64,000 nt of DNA from Allofournierella massiliensis (GCF_021531255.1 NZ_JAFBIO010000002.1:62001-126000), one strand, 5' to 3'. Shown: positions 42,116 to 51,513, counted from the stretch's first letter. The notes: a model not told the origin generated them from the letters alone. Numbers and translations: made by a program.

Positions 42116-42907
42116 GTGCTGAGCATCGGACAATATGTCAGGGCCCAGAGCCTGGAGGAAGCCTACACCCTCTGCCAGAAAAAGAGCAGTGTGGTGCTGG
42201 GCGGCATACTCTGGCTGAAAATGCAGAACCGGACCGTGGGTACGGCCATCGACCTGTGTGATCTGGGGCTGGAGGGCATTGAGGAGACGGAGGAAGAATT
42301 CCGCATCGGCGCCATGACCAGCCTGCGGGCGCTGGAAACTCACCCCGGCCTGAACGCTTATACCGGCGGGGCCATGGCCCGGTGCCTGGGCTCCATCGTG
42401 GGGGTCCAGTTCCGCAATCTGGCCACCATCGGGGGCAGCCTGTACGGGCGGTTTGGTTTTTCCGACCCCCTCACTCTGCTGATGGCCCTGGGGGCAAAGG
42501 TGGAACTGTACCATCGGGGCGTACTGGAATTGGAAGAATTTGCGGCGCTGCCCTTCGAGCGGGATATTCTGGTGCGGGTGATCCTGCCCAAAACTACAAA
42601 GGGGGCGGTTTATCGTTCCCAGCGCAACACCGCCACCGATTTCCCCGTGCTCACCTTTGCGGCGGCACGCCGGCCCGAGGGTCTGGTCTGCGCCCTGGGG
42701 GCCCGGCCCGGGAAGGCCAGATTGTTCCGGGATGAAGAGGGGATCCTTGCCGGCGGCATCACCCCCGAAAGCGCCGAAACATTCGGCCGTTGGCTGGCGG
42801 ATCAGGCGGCCCTGGGCCATGATCTGCGGGCCGGGGAAGAGTATCGCCGGCGGATTTGCCGGGTGTTGGCCCGGCGCGGCCTGCTGGAACTGGCAAAGGA
42901 GGAGTAA
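42116..42907 (+). CDS. xdhB: Xanthine-dehydrogenase-type FAD-binding subunit
   Basis: 263 residues, CO-dehydrogenase flavoprotein/XdhB fold. The FAD pyrophosphate loops appear as VVLGGILWLKM and NLATIGGSLYGRFGFSDPL. It passes electrons from the Fe-S subunit to NAD or another acceptor. It begins with GTG at 42116 behind GTGAGGAA. First of three XDH subunit genes, two bases before the next. Confidence 0.88.
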   Translation: MLSIGQYVRAQSLEEAYTLCQKKSSVVLGGILWLKMQNRTVGTAIDLCDLGLEGIEETEEEFRIGAMTSLRALETHPGLNAYTGGAMARCLGSIVGVQFRNLATIGGSLYGRFGFSDPLTLLMALGAKVELYHRGVLELEEFAALPFERDILVRVILPKTTKGAVYRSQRNTATDFPVLTFAAARRPEGLVCALGARPGKARLFRDEEGILAGGITPESAETFGRWLADQAALGHDLRAGEEYRRRICRVLARRGLLELAKEE

Positions 42908-42909
42908 GG

Positions 42910-43386
42910 ATGGAAATCTCCCTCACGCTGAATGGTAAAACTGTCAAGGCGCAGATCGCGCCCGATACCCTGCTGCTGGATTTCCTGCGCCAGCAGGGCT
43001 GCCTCAGCGTCAAGCGGGGCTGCGAAACAGCCAACTGTGGGCTCTGCACCGTGTTTCTGGATGAACACCCTGTGCTTTCCTGCGGGGTGCTGGCCGCCCG
43101 GGCGGCGGGCCATCAGGTGCGCACCCTGGAAGGGCTGCAGAGCGAGGCGGAAGAGTTTGTGGGCTTCATTGCCGACCAGGGGGCCGAGCAGTGCGGCTTC
43201 TGCAACCCGGGTTTTGTGATGAACACCATTGCCCTTTTGCGGGAAAACCCAGACCCCACCGATGACGAGATCCGGGCCTTCCTGTCGGGCAATCTCTGCC
43301 GCTGCTCCGGCTACGAGGGGCAGCTGCGGGGCATCCGGGCCTATCTGGATTGGAAAAAGAAGGGAGGGGCCGACCGTGGAGAATAA
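42910..43386 (+). CDS. xdhC: Xanthine-dehydrogenase-type 2Fe-2S subunit
   Basis: 158 residues. N-terminal plant-type ferredoxin site GCETANCGLCTVFLDEHPVLSC, here Cys 41, 46, 49 and about 61, gives one 2Fe-2S cluster. The C-terminal helical domain has QCGFCNPG and NLCRCSGY for the second. ATG at 42910 behind AAGGAGGAG. The end overlaps xdhA by 11 bases. Confidence 0.94.
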   Translation: MEISLTLNGKTVKAQIAPDTLLLDFLRQQGCLSVKRGCETANCGLCTVFLDEHPVLSCGVLAARAAGHQVRTLEGLQSEAEEFVGFIADQGAEQCGFCNPGFVMNTIALLRENPDPTDDEIRAFLSGNLCRCSGYEGQLRGIRAYLDWKKKGGADRGE

Positions 43387-45673
43387 GACCTTCAAGACCG
43401 TGGGCAAGCCCCTGCGGAAAAAGGACGCCATGGGCCTTTTGCTGGGCAAGCCCGCCTATGTGGACGATGTGACCCCCCGGGACTGCCTGGTGGTCAAGGT
43501 GCTGCGCAGCCCCCATGCCCATGCCCTGATCGAAGAAATTGACACTTCCGTGGCTATGAAGGTGCCGGGGATGGTGGCGGTGTACACCTACCGGGATGTG
43601 CCCCAGAAGCGGTTTACCATGGCGGGGCAGACGGCCCCGGAGCCTTCCCCCTATGACCGGCTGATCCTGGATCAGCGGGTCCGCTTTGTGGGGGACGCGG
43701 TGGCCGTTCTGGCCGGCGAAAACGAGGCGGCGGTGAACAAAGCCCTCAAGCTGGTGAAGGTGCGTTATCAGGTGCTGGAACCGGTGCTGGATATCCACAC
43801 CGCCAAGGATAACCCCATCCTGGTCCACCCCGAAGAAAATTGGCGCAGCCTCTGCCCGGTAGGGGCGGACAACCATCGCAACCTCTGCGCCAGCGAGGTG
43901 AGCGGAGACGGGGATGTGGAGGCTGTGCTGGCCAGCTGTGATGAGGTGGTGGAGCGCACCTACCACACCAAGGCCTGCCAGCAGGCCATGATGGAGACCT
44001 TCCGCACCTATACCGAGATGGACCCCTACGGGAGGCTCCATGTGGTCAGCTCCACCCAGATCGTCTTCCATGTGCGGCGGATCCTGGCCAACGCCCTGGA
44101 CATCCCCCGTTCCCGCATCCATGTGGAAAAGCCCCGCATCGGCGGCGGCTTTGGGGCCAAACAGACGGTGGTGGCTGAGGTCTACCCGGCCCTGGTCACC
44201 TGGAAGACCGGCCGCCCCGCCAAGATGATCTATACCCGGCAGGAATGCCAGATCGCCGGTTCCCCCCGCCATGAGATGGAGGTGCGGGTGCGCCTGGGAG
44301 CCATGCGGGACGGCTCCATCCGGGCGCTGGATGTGTACACCCTCTCCAACACCGGCGCATACGGCGAGCACGGCCCCACCACGGTGGGTCTTTCCGGCCA
44401 TAAATCCATCCCTCTGTACACCGGCGGGCTGGAGGCCTATCGTTTTGGCTACGACGTGGTGTATACCAATGTGCAGGCCGCCGGCGCCTACCGGGGCTAC
44501 GGGGCTACCCAGGGCATCTTTGCGGTGGAGTCGGCAGTGAACGAGCTGGCTGCCCGCCTGGGGATGGACCCGGTGGAACTGCGCAAGAAGAACATGGTGC
44601 GGGAAGGCCAGGCCATGCCTGCCTATTACGGCGAGGTGGCCGGGGCCTGCGCTCTAGACCGGTGCATGGACCGGTGCGCCGAGATCTTCGGCTGGAAGGA
44701 AAAATTCCCGGTGCGGGAGCTGGGCGGCGGCAAGGTGCGCACGGCCGGCGTGGCCATGGCCATGCAGGGCTCCGGTATTTCCGGGGTGGACGTGGGTTCC
44801 GCCACCGTCAAACTCAGCGACGACGGTTTTTACAACCTGACCATCGGCGCTGCCGATATGGGCACCGGCTGTGATACCATTCTGGCCCAGATGGTGGCCG
44901 AATGTATGGACTGCGGCCTGGAAGATGTGGCGGTTTTCGGCGCGGATACCGACGCCTCCCCCTACGATTCCGGCTCCTATGCCTCCTCCACTACCTATGT
45001 CACCGGCAAGGCGGTGGAAAAGGCCTGCGGCGAGCTGAAGGAAAAGATCTGCGCCCTGGCCGCCGATATGCTGGGCTGCGGCCCCGAGCAGGTGGAATTC
45101 GCCGGCCGGACGGTGCGCCGGCTGGACGGCAAGGGGCAGGTGAGCCTGGCCCAGATCGCGGATCGCTCCATGTGCGGCAACGAGACGGCCCTGCAGGCTA
45201 CCTGTTCCCATTCCTCTCCCATCTCGCCGCCCCCCTTCATGGTGGGCATGGCCGAGATCGAGCTGGACCGGGAGACCGGTTCGGTAAAGCTGCTGGACTA
45301 TGCGGCTGTGGTGGACTGCGGCACCCCCATCAACCCCAACCTGGCCCGGGTGCAGACCGAGGGCGGCCTGGTGCAGGGCATCGGCATGGCCCTTTCGGAA
45401 AATGTCACCTACACCCCCGAGGGGCGGATCCTGGAAGATTCCTTCATGCAGTACAAGATCCCCACCCGGCTGGATATGGGCAAGCTGCGGGTGGAGTTTG
45501 AGTCCAGCTATGAGCAGACCGGCCCCTTTGGCGCCAAATCCATCGGGGAGATCGTCATCAATACCCCGGCCCCGGCCCTGGCCCATGCCATTTATCGGGC
45601 CACCGGCGTCTGGCATCGGGAACTGCCCATCACCCCGGAAAAGATCCTGCTGGGGATGGATGGGCAGGAATGA
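43376..45673 (+). CDS. xdhA: Molybdenum hydroxylase large subunit (xanthine dehydrogenase type)
   Basis: 765 residues, binds the molybdopterin cofactor. Domain a/b hammerhead at 15-130, then Moco-binding domains: IGGGFGAKQ, QAAGAYRGYGATQG, AADMGTGCDT. The catalytic Glu lies in FGAKSIGEIVINTP near the C-terminus, the Clostridia-type form of the GEPP motif. Hydroxylates a purine-like heterocycle using water. The exact substrate cannot be told; xanthine fits the upstream permease. GTG start at 43376 behind GGGAGGGG. ATGA overlap with the MocA-like gene. Confidence 0.92.
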   Translation: MENKTFKTVGKPLRKKDAMGLLLGKPAYVDDVTPRDCLVVKVLRSPHAHALIEEIDTSVAMKVPGMVAVYTYRDVPQKRFTMAGQTAPEPSPYDRLILDQRVRFVGDAVAVLAGENEAAVNKALKLVKVRYQVLEPVLDIHTAKDNPILVHPEENWRSLCPVGADNHRNLCASEVSGDGDVEAVLASCDEVVERTYHTKACQQAMMETFRTYTEMDPYGRLHVVSSTQIVFHVRRILANALDIPRSRIHVEKPRIGGGFGAKQTVVAEVYPALVTWKTGRPAKMIYTRQECQIAGSPRHEMEVRVRLGAMRDGSIRALDVYTLSNTGAYGEHGPTTVGLSGHKSIPLYTGGLEAYRFGYDVVYTNVQAAGAYRGYGATQGIFAVESAVNELAARLGMDPVELRKKNMVREGQAMPAYYGEVAGACALDRCMDRCAEIFGWKEKFPVRELGGGKVRTAGVAMAMQGSGISGVDVGSATVKLSDDGFYNLTIGAADMGTGCDTILAQMVAECMDCGLEDVAVFGADTDASPYDSGSYASSTTYVTGKAVEKACGELKEKICALAADMLGCGPEQVEFAGRTVRRLDGKGQVSLAQIADRSMCGNETALQATCSHSSPISPPPFMVGMAEIELDRETGSVKLLDYAAVVDCGTPINPNLARVQTEGGLVQGIGMALSENVTYTPEGRILEDSFMQYKIPTRLDMGKLRVEFESSYEQTGPFGAKSIGEIVINTPAPALAHAIYRATGVWHRELPITPEKILLGMDGQE

Positions 45674-46263
45674 AACATCTGATCTATCTGGCGGCGGGCT
45701 CTGCCCGCCGCTTTGGTTCCAATAAGCTGCTGGCCCCTTACCGGGGCCGGCCTCTCTTTGCCTGGGGGCTTTCCGCGCTGGAAGAGGCGGCGGCGGGCCG
45801 GGCGGATTGCCGGATTTGGGTGGTTTCCCGCTGGCCGGAGATTTTAAGGCAAGCCCGGGCCCTGGGCTGCGGGGCAGTGAACAGCCCCGAAAGCGAAAAG
45901 GGGCTGGCCTGCACCATCCGGGCAGCGCTGGAAAACCTGCCCCCGGCACAGGGGGATTACTACCTCTTTGCGGTGGCGGATCAGCCCGGTATGCGGGGAG
46001 AAACCGTTGCCCGGCTGCTGGAAGCCGCCGACCGGGGCGTACTGGCTGCCAGCCTTTGGCTGGAAGATCATCCCGGCAGCCCCACCCTCTTTTCGGCGGC
46101 CCTGCGGGATCAGCTGCTGGCGCTGGAAGGGGAGGAAGGGGGCCGCAAGGTGCTGGAACGCTGCGGAAGCCAATGTCTGCGCATCCCCGCCGATAGGGCA
46201 GGGGAACTGTGGGATGTGGACAGGCCCGAAGATCTTGAGAAAATGGAGGAATTTTCCCCATGA
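45670..46263 (+). CDS. mocA: MocA-like molybdenum cofactor cytidylyltransferase
   Basis: 197-residue nucleotidyltransferase. N-terminal motif LAAGSARRFGSNKLLAPYRG is the MobA/MocA NTP site, DQPGMRG the metal-binding loop, and HPGSPTLFS the cofactor loop. MocA converts MPT-Mo to the cytidine dinucleotide form used by xanthine-dehydrogenase-family enzymes. Four-base overlap with xdhA means it is made with its client. The stop overlaps the next start as ATGA. Confidence 0.87.
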   Translation: MKHLIYLAAGSARRFGSNKLLAPYRGRPLFAWGLSALEEAAAGRADCRIWVVSRWPEILRQARALGCGAVNSPESEKGLACTIRAALENLPPAQGDYYLFAVADQPGMRGETVARLLEAADRGVLAASLWLEDHPGSPTLFSAALRDQLLALEGEEGGRKVLERCGSQCLRIPADRAGELWDVDRPEDLEKMEEFSP

Positions 46264-46380
46264 GAATGGAAAATCTGCTCTTTGTGGCCCTGGGGGGCGT
46301 ACATCCTGCTCAGCGTGGCCGGCTGCCTGGCAGGGGTGGCCCTGGGCCAGGCGTTGGCTCGGCGGGCAGGCAGGGCCTGA
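46260..46380 (+). pseudogene. Tiny membrane protein, frameshifted in a G6 run
   Basis: ATG at 46260 overlaps the mocA stop. The frame reads MRMENLLFVALG and then meets six G. Removing one gives AYILLSVAGCLAGVALGQALARRAGRA and a TGA at 46378-46380: a 39-residue single-helix protein with a basic end. Without the shift the product is a Gly/Pro/Arg-rich artefact of 63 residues. Real frameshift, slippage-controlled gene or sequencing error are all open. Confidence 0.45.
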
Positions 46381-46400
46381 GGCGGATGAAAGAGAAGAGG

Positions 46401-46429
46401 TTGTCATCTGACGCAGGAACTTTTATAAT
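46401..46429 (+). promoter_or_regulatory. Promoter of the structured RNA / moxR-VWA unit
   Basis: TTGTCA (46401-46406), 17 bases, TATAAT (46424-46429). Confidence 0.8.
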
Positions 46430-46435
46430 GGATTT

Positions 46436-46539
46436 GTCAGCAAAAAGGTGAAGCCTCACAGGGAAGAAGGCAGAATCGGCCTGGCAAGAGTTGCCTGCGA
46501 GGTTTGTGGGGCCGTGCCGGATCTTGGCACGGCCTTTTT
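46436..46539 (+). ncRNA. Candidate structured leader RNA or riboswitch with terminator
   Basis: About 100 bases between the promoter and a terminator. A closing helix pairs GCCTCACA (46453-46460) with TGTGGGGC (46505-46512). Inside are GCAG/CTGC (46470-46473, 46495-46498) and GCAA/TTGC (46484-46487, 46491-46494). The terminator GGCCGTGCC/GGCACGGCC (46510-46518, 46526-46534) plus TTTTT shares three bases with the closing helix. A bulged CGGCC (46477-46481) could pair with GGCCG in the terminator. It matches no riboswitch family I know. moxR starts 72 bases later. Confidence 0.55.
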
Positions 46540-46610
46540 GGGCCGAAAAATGGATTTTACTGAAAATAAAAAGTATAAACAATATCAAAAAACACAGGAA
46601 GGAAACAAAA

Positions 46611-47438
46611 ATGAAGGGAAAAACCTTTGGGGGCAGCCAGGACTACGTGGCCTCGGAAGAACTGCTCAGCGCCGTGAACATTGCCATGACCCTTCAGAAG
46701 CCCCTGCTTCTGAAGGGCGAGCCGGGTACCGGTAAAACCATGCTGGCCCGGTCCATCGCTTCGTCCCTGCATGCCCCCCTGTATATCTGGAACATCAAAT
46801 CCACCACCAAGGCTCAGGACGGGCTGTATGTGTACGACGTGGTACAGCGGCTGTATGACAGCCAGTTCGGTGGCGAAGGGGTGGATGACATTGAAAAATA
46901 TGTCCACCTGGGGCAGGTGGGCGAGGCCTTCGAGAGTGAGGAGAGGGCGGTGCTGCTCATTGACGAGATCGACAAGGCCGACCTGGAATTCCCCAACGAC
47001 CTTCTGTGGGAGCTGGATCAGATGGAGTTCACCATCCCCCAGACCGGCCGCACCGTGAAGGCCAAGCACCGGCCGGTGATCCTCATCACCTCCAATGCGG
47101 AAAAGGAGCTGCCGGACGCCTTCCTGCGCCGGTGCATCTTCCACTATATCGAGTTCCCCGACGAGGCCCTCATGCGCCGGATCATCGGGGTGCATTACCC
47201 TGACCTGGAACAGAACCTGCTGGATCAGGCCATCGCCGCCTTTTACTGGGTGCGCGGCCTGCCCGGCCTGCAGAAAAAGCCCAGCACCAGCGAGCTGATC
47301 GACTGGATCCGGGCCCTCACCTTCAGCGGCATTCCCCAGGAGGAGATCCTGCGGCAGATCCCCTTTGCCGGGGTGCTGCTGAAAAAGAACGAGGATCTGG
47401 AAAGCCTGGAAAAATCCAAGGCACGGCGCCGGTTCTGA
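46611..47438 (+). CDS. MoxR-family AAA+ ATPase, CoxD-like
   Basis: 275 residues. Walker A GEPGTGKTM (about residues 35-43), Walker B VLLIDEIDKAD, sensor ILITSNAEKELPDAFLRRC. In Mo-hydroxylase operons this ATPase type (CoxD) works with a VWA protein (CoxE) to mature the active site, for example adding sulfur to the cofactor. ATG at 46611 behind AGGAAGGAA in a conspicuously A-rich leader. The VWA gene follows by 31 bases. Confidence 0.87.
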   Translation: MKGKTFGGSQDYVASEELLSAVNIAMTLQKPLLLKGEPGTGKTMLARSIASSLHAPLYIWNIKSTTKAQDGLYVYDVVQRLYDSQFGGEGVDDIEKYVHLGQVGEAFESEERAVLLIDEIDKADLEFPNDLLWELDQMEFTIPQTGRTVKAKHRPVILITSNAEKELPDAFLRRCIFHYIEFPDEALMRRIIGVHYPDLEQNLLDQAIAAFYWVRGLPGLQKKPSTSELIDWIRALTFSGIPQEEILRQIPFAGVLLKKNEDLESLEKSKARRRF

Positions 47439-47469
47439 GGGCCGGGCCACAGGGCAAAGGGAAAAACGG

Positions 47470-48648
47470 ATGTTTACAGACTTCTTTTATTATCTGCGCA
47501 GCCAGGGGCTGGCCGTCTCCCTGCAGGAGTGGCTCACCCTCTGCGAGGCATTGGATAAGGGGCTGGCTGGGGCCAGCTTTACCCGATTTTACGGGCTGTG
47601 CCGGGCGGTGCTCATCAAGAGCGAGGCGGATTACGACAAATTTGATTCGGCCTTTATTCGGTATTTCCGGGCCATTGCCGAGGCCTCGGAGGAGATCCCT
47701 CCGGAGCTGATGGAATGGCTCAACAAGCCGGCGGTCACCCCCGGCAACTACGACGAAGAGATCGCCCGGCTCAATAGCCTGCTCACCCCCGAACAGATTG
47801 AGGAAATGCTGGCCCAGCGGCTGAAGGAACAGAAGGAAGAACACAACGGAGGCAGCTACTGGGTGGGCACCGGGGGTATGTCCACCTTCGGCAATGCGGG
47901 CAACAGTCCCACCGGCATCCGGGTCGGGGGGCAGAGCATCCACCACCGGGCCTTCCGGGTGGCAGGGGAGCGCCGGTTCCGGGATTTCACCGGGGATACG
48001 GTGCTGGATACCCGCCAGTTCCAGGTGGCTCTGCGGCGGCTGCGCCAGTATTCCGCCAAAACCGACGTGCCCAAAACTGAGCTGAACCCGGACGCCACGG
48101 TGGATGCCACCTGCGAGAACGGCGGTACCCTCAAGCTGGTGTACGAGCGGCCCCGGATCAATACCGTCAAAGTGCTGATGCTGATGGATTCCGGCGGCAG
48201 TATGGATTATTATTCGGGGCTCTGCACCGCCCTGTTCCAGGCGGTGCGCAAATCCAACCATTTCAAGGATCTGAAGATCTACTATTTCCACAACTGCGTC
48301 TACAGCCACCTGTACACCGAGCCCACCTGCAACCCGGCCAAATGGGTCACCACCGAAAGCGTGCTGAACACTCTGGGGCGGGATTACAAGGTGATCTTTG
48401 TGGGGGATGCGGAGATGGCCCCCTATGAGCTGTGGGGCGGCCAGTACGCAAAGCGCAAGAGCGGGCTGGACTGGCTGCTCACCATCCGGGATCATTTCTC
48501 CCATGTGGTCTGGCTCAACCCGGGCACCGGAGATTCCTACTGGGGCGTCTGCCAGACCTATGACGCCATCCGCCATGAGTTTGATATGTATACCCTCACG
48601 GTGAAAAATCTGGAAAAGGCCCTGAAAAAACTGGTGTCTGCCCGCTGA
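47470..48648 (+). CDS. VWA-domain protein, CoxE-like
   Basis: 392 residues. The N-terminal helical half has [20 protein letters not shown]; the C-terminal von Willebrand A domain has metal site [11 protein letters not shown] (about residues 240-250), a form of DxSxS. CoxE-type proteins partner MoxR ATPases as metal-chelating adaptors. Position directly behind the MoxR gene and after an XDH/MocA cluster supports a maturation role for the molybdenum hydroxylase. No membrane segment. Confidence 0.85.
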   Translation: MFTDFFYYLRSQGLAVSLQEWLTLCEALDKGLAGASFTRFYGLCRAVLIKSEADYDKFDSAFIRYFRAIAEASEEIPPELMEWLNKPAVTPGNYDEEIARLNSLLTPEQIEEMLAQRLKEQKEEHNGGSYWVGTGGMSTFGNAGNSPTGIRVGGQSIHHRAFRVAGERRFRDFTGDTVLDTRQFQVALRRLRQYSAKTDVPKTELNPDATVDATCENGGTLKLVYERPRINTVKVLMLMDSGGSMDYYSGLCTALFQAVRKSNHFKDLKIYYFHNCVYSHLYTEPTCNPAKWVTTESVLNTLGRDYKVIFVGDAEMAPYELWGGQYAKRKSGLDWLLTIRDHFSHVVWLNPGTGDSYWGVCQTYDAIRHEFDMYTLTVKNLEKALKKLVSAR

Positions 48649-48682
48649 AAAGGCCTGTGCCGAAAAACAGGGGAAAAGGTCA

Positions 48683-48711
48683 TTGACAAGAGCAGACCGG
48701 GGCTATATAGT
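48683..48711 (+). promoter_or_regulatory. Promoter of the potABCD operon
   Basis: TTGACA (48683-48688), 17 bases, TATAGT (48706-48711). Confidence 0.82.
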
Positions 48712-48731
48712 GGATAATGAAAAAGTGTCTG

Positions 48732-48775
48732 AAAAGGGCCGTTTGACGCCGGGCAGGGCGGACAAACGGCCTTTT
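48732..48775 (+). promoter_or_regulatory. Terminator-like hairpin in the potA leader
   Basis: GGCCGTTTG (48737-48745) pairs with CAAACGGCC (48763-48771), flanked by AAAA and TTTT, with an inner CGCC/GGCG. It begins about 14 bases after the predicted transcript start. Confidence 0.5.
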
Positions 48776-48802
48776 GAGAGCGAGGAAAAAAGGAGGATCG
48801 GG

Positions 48803-49849
48803 ATGGAGCAGAATGTGATCGTATCCCTGAAGGACATTGTGGTGGAATACGACGGGGAAAAGGTGCTGGACAAGCTCTCGCTGGATATCCCGGATAAGGG
48901 CTTTGTAACCTTCCTGGGCCCTTCCGGCTGCGGCAAAACCACGACTTTGCGGGTGGTGGGCGGCTTTGTGGAGCCCAAAAGCGGGGTCGTGCTGTTTGAC
49001 GGCAAGGACATCACCGATCTGCCCCCCTATCGCCGTCAGGTGAATACGGTGTTCCAGAAATACGCTCTGTTCCCCCATCTGAATGTGTTTGAAAACGTGG
49101 CCTTTGGGCTGCGGCTGAAAAAGCTGGACGAAAAGGAGATCCGCCGCCGGGTATTGGAGATGCTGGAGGTGGTGGGCCTCAAGGGTTTTGAGCGCCGTGC
49201 CGTGACCCAGATGTCCGGCGGGCAGCAGCAGCGGGTGGCCATCGCCCGGGGGCTGGTGAATCAGCCCCGGGTGCTGCTGCTGGACGAACCCCTGGGCGCA
49301 TTGGATCTGAAGCTGCGCAAGGAGATGCAGCTGGAGCTCAAGCGGCTGCAGCGGGAGATGAATATCACCTTTATTTATGTGACTCACGACCAGGAGGAGG
49401 CCCTCACCATGTCCGACACGGTGGTGGTCATGAACCAGGGTCATGTGCAGCAGATCGGCAGCCCGGAGGATATCTACAACGAGCCGGAAAACGCCTTTGT
49501 AGCCGATTTTATCGGCGCTTCCAACATCCTGGACGGGGTGATGCTGGCCGATTACCGGGCCGAATTTTCCGGCCGGGAATTTGTCTGTGTGGATAAGGGC
49601 TTTGCCCGCAACCAGCCGGTGCAGGTGGTCATCCGCCCCGAGGATATCAAGGTGGTGCCGGCCGGCCAGGGCATGCTCACCGGTGTGGTGGAGGATGTGA
49701 TCTTCAAGGGCGTCCACTTTGAGATGCATGTGGACTGCGACGGCCGGGAATGGCTGATTCATTCCACCCAGGCCTGCCGCCAGGGGGAAGCCATCGGGAT
49801 GGATATCGGCCCCGATGAGATCCACATCATGGCCAGAATGGAGGAGTGA
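48803..49849 (+). CDS. potA: Spermidine/putrescine ABC transporter ATPase
   Basis: 348 residues. Walker [10 protein letters not shown] (about residues 37-45), Q-loop [11 protein letters not shown], signature [10 protein letters not shown], Walker [12 protein letters not shown], then a C-terminal TOBE regulatory domain (about 270-348). AAGGAGG lies before the ATG. Head of potABCD; the gene order and PotD-like partner identify polyamine uptake. Confidence 0.93.
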   Translation: MEQNVIVSLKDIVVEYDGEKVLDKLSLDIPDKGFVTFLGPSGCGKTTTLRVVGGFVEPKSGVVLFDGKDITDLPPYRRQVNTVFQKYALFPHLNVFENVAFGLRLKKLDEKEIRRRVLEMLEVVGLKGFERRAVTQMSGGQQQRVAIARGLVNQPRVLLLDEPLGALDLKLRKEMQLELKRLQREMNITFIYVTHDQEEALTMSDTVVVMNQGHVQQIGSPEDIYNEPENAFVADFIGASNILDGVMLADYRAEFSGREFVCVDKGFARNQPVQVVIRPEDIKVVPAGQGMLTGVVEDVIFKGVHFEMHVDCDGREWLIHSTQACRQGEAIGMDIGPDEIHIMARMEE

Positions 49850-49852
49850 GGA

Positions 49853-50665
49853 ATGATCAAAAGCAAGGCGGCTGCCTCGCCCTATCTGGTCTGGATGGTG
49901 ATTTTTATTGTAGCGCCGCTGCTCATTGTGGCCTACTATGCCTTCACGGACGCCTCGGGCAATTTCACCCTGGAAAACATCATGGCCATCGGCCGGTATT
50001 CCAGCGTCTTTGCCCGCAGTTTGTTGCTGGCAGCCGAGGCTACGGTGATCTGCCTGGTGCTGGCCTTTCCGGTGGGGTATTTCCTCTCCCGGCTGCGGGC
50101 CTCCAAGCAGCATATCATGCTGATGCTGGTGATGCTGCCCATGTGGATGAACTTTTTGCTGCGCACCTACGCCTGGATGAGCCTGTTGGAAAATAACGGC
50201 ATCATCAACACGGTGCTGGGCTTTTTCGGCCTGGGCCCCTTCCGGATGATCAACACTGCGGGGGCGGTGGTGCTGGGCATGGTGTACAACTACCTGCCCT
50301 ATATGATCCTGCCCCTGTATACCGCCATGACCAAGATCGACAACAGTATCATCGAGGCCGCACAGGATCTGGGCGCCTCCACCCTGGGCACCTTCACCAA
50401 GGTGCTGCTGCCCCTTTCCGGCCCGGGCATTGCTACCGGCATCACCATGGTGTTTGTGCCCAGTGTGTCCACCTTTATCATCAGCCGGATGCTGGGCGGC
50501 GGTTCCAACCTGCTCATCGGTGACCTGATCGAGCTGCAATTCCTGGGCAACAGCTATAACTTCAACATGGGCAGCGCCATGAGCCTGGTGCTGATGGTGA
50601 TCGTTCTGCTCTGCATGAGCTTCACCTCCAGCTTTGACGAGCAGGAAATGGAAGGGGTGATGTGA
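49853..50665 (+). CDS. potB: Spermidine/putrescine ABC transporter permease PotB
   Basis: 270 residues, six helices. The coupling motif EAAQDLGASTLGTFTKVLLPLSGPGI is split in the usual EAA loop (about residues 167-192). Starts four bases after potA behind GGAGTGAGG and its last base overlaps the potC ATG. Confidence 0.92.
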   Translation: MIKSKAAASPYLVWMVIFIVAPLLIVAYYAFTDASGNFTLENIMAIGRYSSVFARSLLLAAEATVICLVLAFPVGYFLSRLRASKQHIMLMLVMLPMWMNFLLRTYAWMSLLENNGIINTVLGFFGLGPFRMINTAGAVVLGMVYNYLPYMILPLYTAMTKIDNSIIEAAQDLGASTLGTFTKVLLPLSGPGIATGITMVFVPSVSTFIISRMLGGGSNLLIGDLIELQFLGNSYNFNMGSAMSLVLMVIVLLCMSFTSSFDEQEMEGVM

Positions 50666-51513
50666 TGAAAAACCGTCATCTTCGTCTTTTGCAGCGCACT
50701 TATGTGGTGCTGATCTTCTGTTTCATGTATCTACCCATCCTGGTTCTGGCGGTTTTCAGCTTCAACGAGAGCAAGAGCCGCACCGTCTTTACCGGCTTTA
50801 CCCTGGATTGGTACAAGAGCCTTTTCACCAACCGGATGATCCTCTCGGCCCTGGCTCTCAGCCTGGCGGTGGCCTTGGTTTCGGCGGTGGTGGCCACGGT
50901 GGTGGGCACCATGGCCACGGTGGGCATCAGCGCCATGGGGCGCAAAAGCCAGCTGTTCATCAACAACATCAGCTATATGCCGGTGGTCAACCCGGAGATC
51001 ATCACCGGTGTCAGCCTGATGCTGCTGTTTGTCTTTCTGCAGAACTGGGCTTCCAAGTTTGACGCCCTGCCGGACGCCTTCTTTGGGCTGCCCACTCTGC
51101 TCATTGCCCACATCACCTTCAATCTTCCCTATGTGATCTTCAATGTGAGTCCCAAGCTGCGCCAGATGGACAGCCGCATCTATGAGGCAGCCCTGGATCT
51201 GGGCTGCACCCCCCGCCAGGCTTTTTTCAAGGCGGTACTGCCGGAACTGACCCCCGCCATCCTGTCGGCCTTCCTGATCTGCCTGACCTATTCCATTGAT
51301 GATTTTATCATCTCCTATTTCAACTGCGGCACTCTGCAGACCCTGCCCATCGCCATCTACAGCATGACCCGCAAGAAGGTCAGCCCCGAGATCAACGCTC
51401 TTTCCACCATCATGTTCCTGGTGATCCTGTCCATTATCCTGATCTCCAACGCCCTGGACAGTCGCCGCTACAAGCGGGAACAGGGCCTGGGAAAGGCAGG
51501 TGAGGGACGGTGA
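50665..51513 (+). CDS. potC: Spermidine/putrescine ABC transporter permease PotC
   Basis: 282 residues, six helices. EAA loop EAALDLGCTPRQAFFKAVLP, followed by SIDDFIISYFNCG, a PotC hallmark. I use the ATG at 50665 in a TGATG overlap; a GTG at 50662 is in frame too. Overlaps the potD start by four bases. Confidence 0.92.
   Translation: MKNRHLRLLQRTYVVLIFCFMYLPILVLAVFSFNESKSRTVFTGFTLDWYKSLFTNRMILSALALSLAVALVSAVVATVVGTMATVGISAMGRKSQLFINNISYMPVVNPEIITGVSLMLLFVFLQNWASKFDALPDAFFGLPTLLIAHITFNLPYVIFNVSPKLRQMDSRIYEAALDLGCTPRQAFFKAVLPELTPAILSAFLICLTYSIDDFIISYFNCGTLQTLPIAIYSMTRKKVSPEINALSTIMFLVILSIILISNALDSRRYKREQGLGKAGEGR

Noticed and set aside
46436-46539. SRP (4.5S) RNA identity for the structured RNA before moxR
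   Set aside because: The conserved GGAAG/AGCA apical region of SRP RNA is not present.
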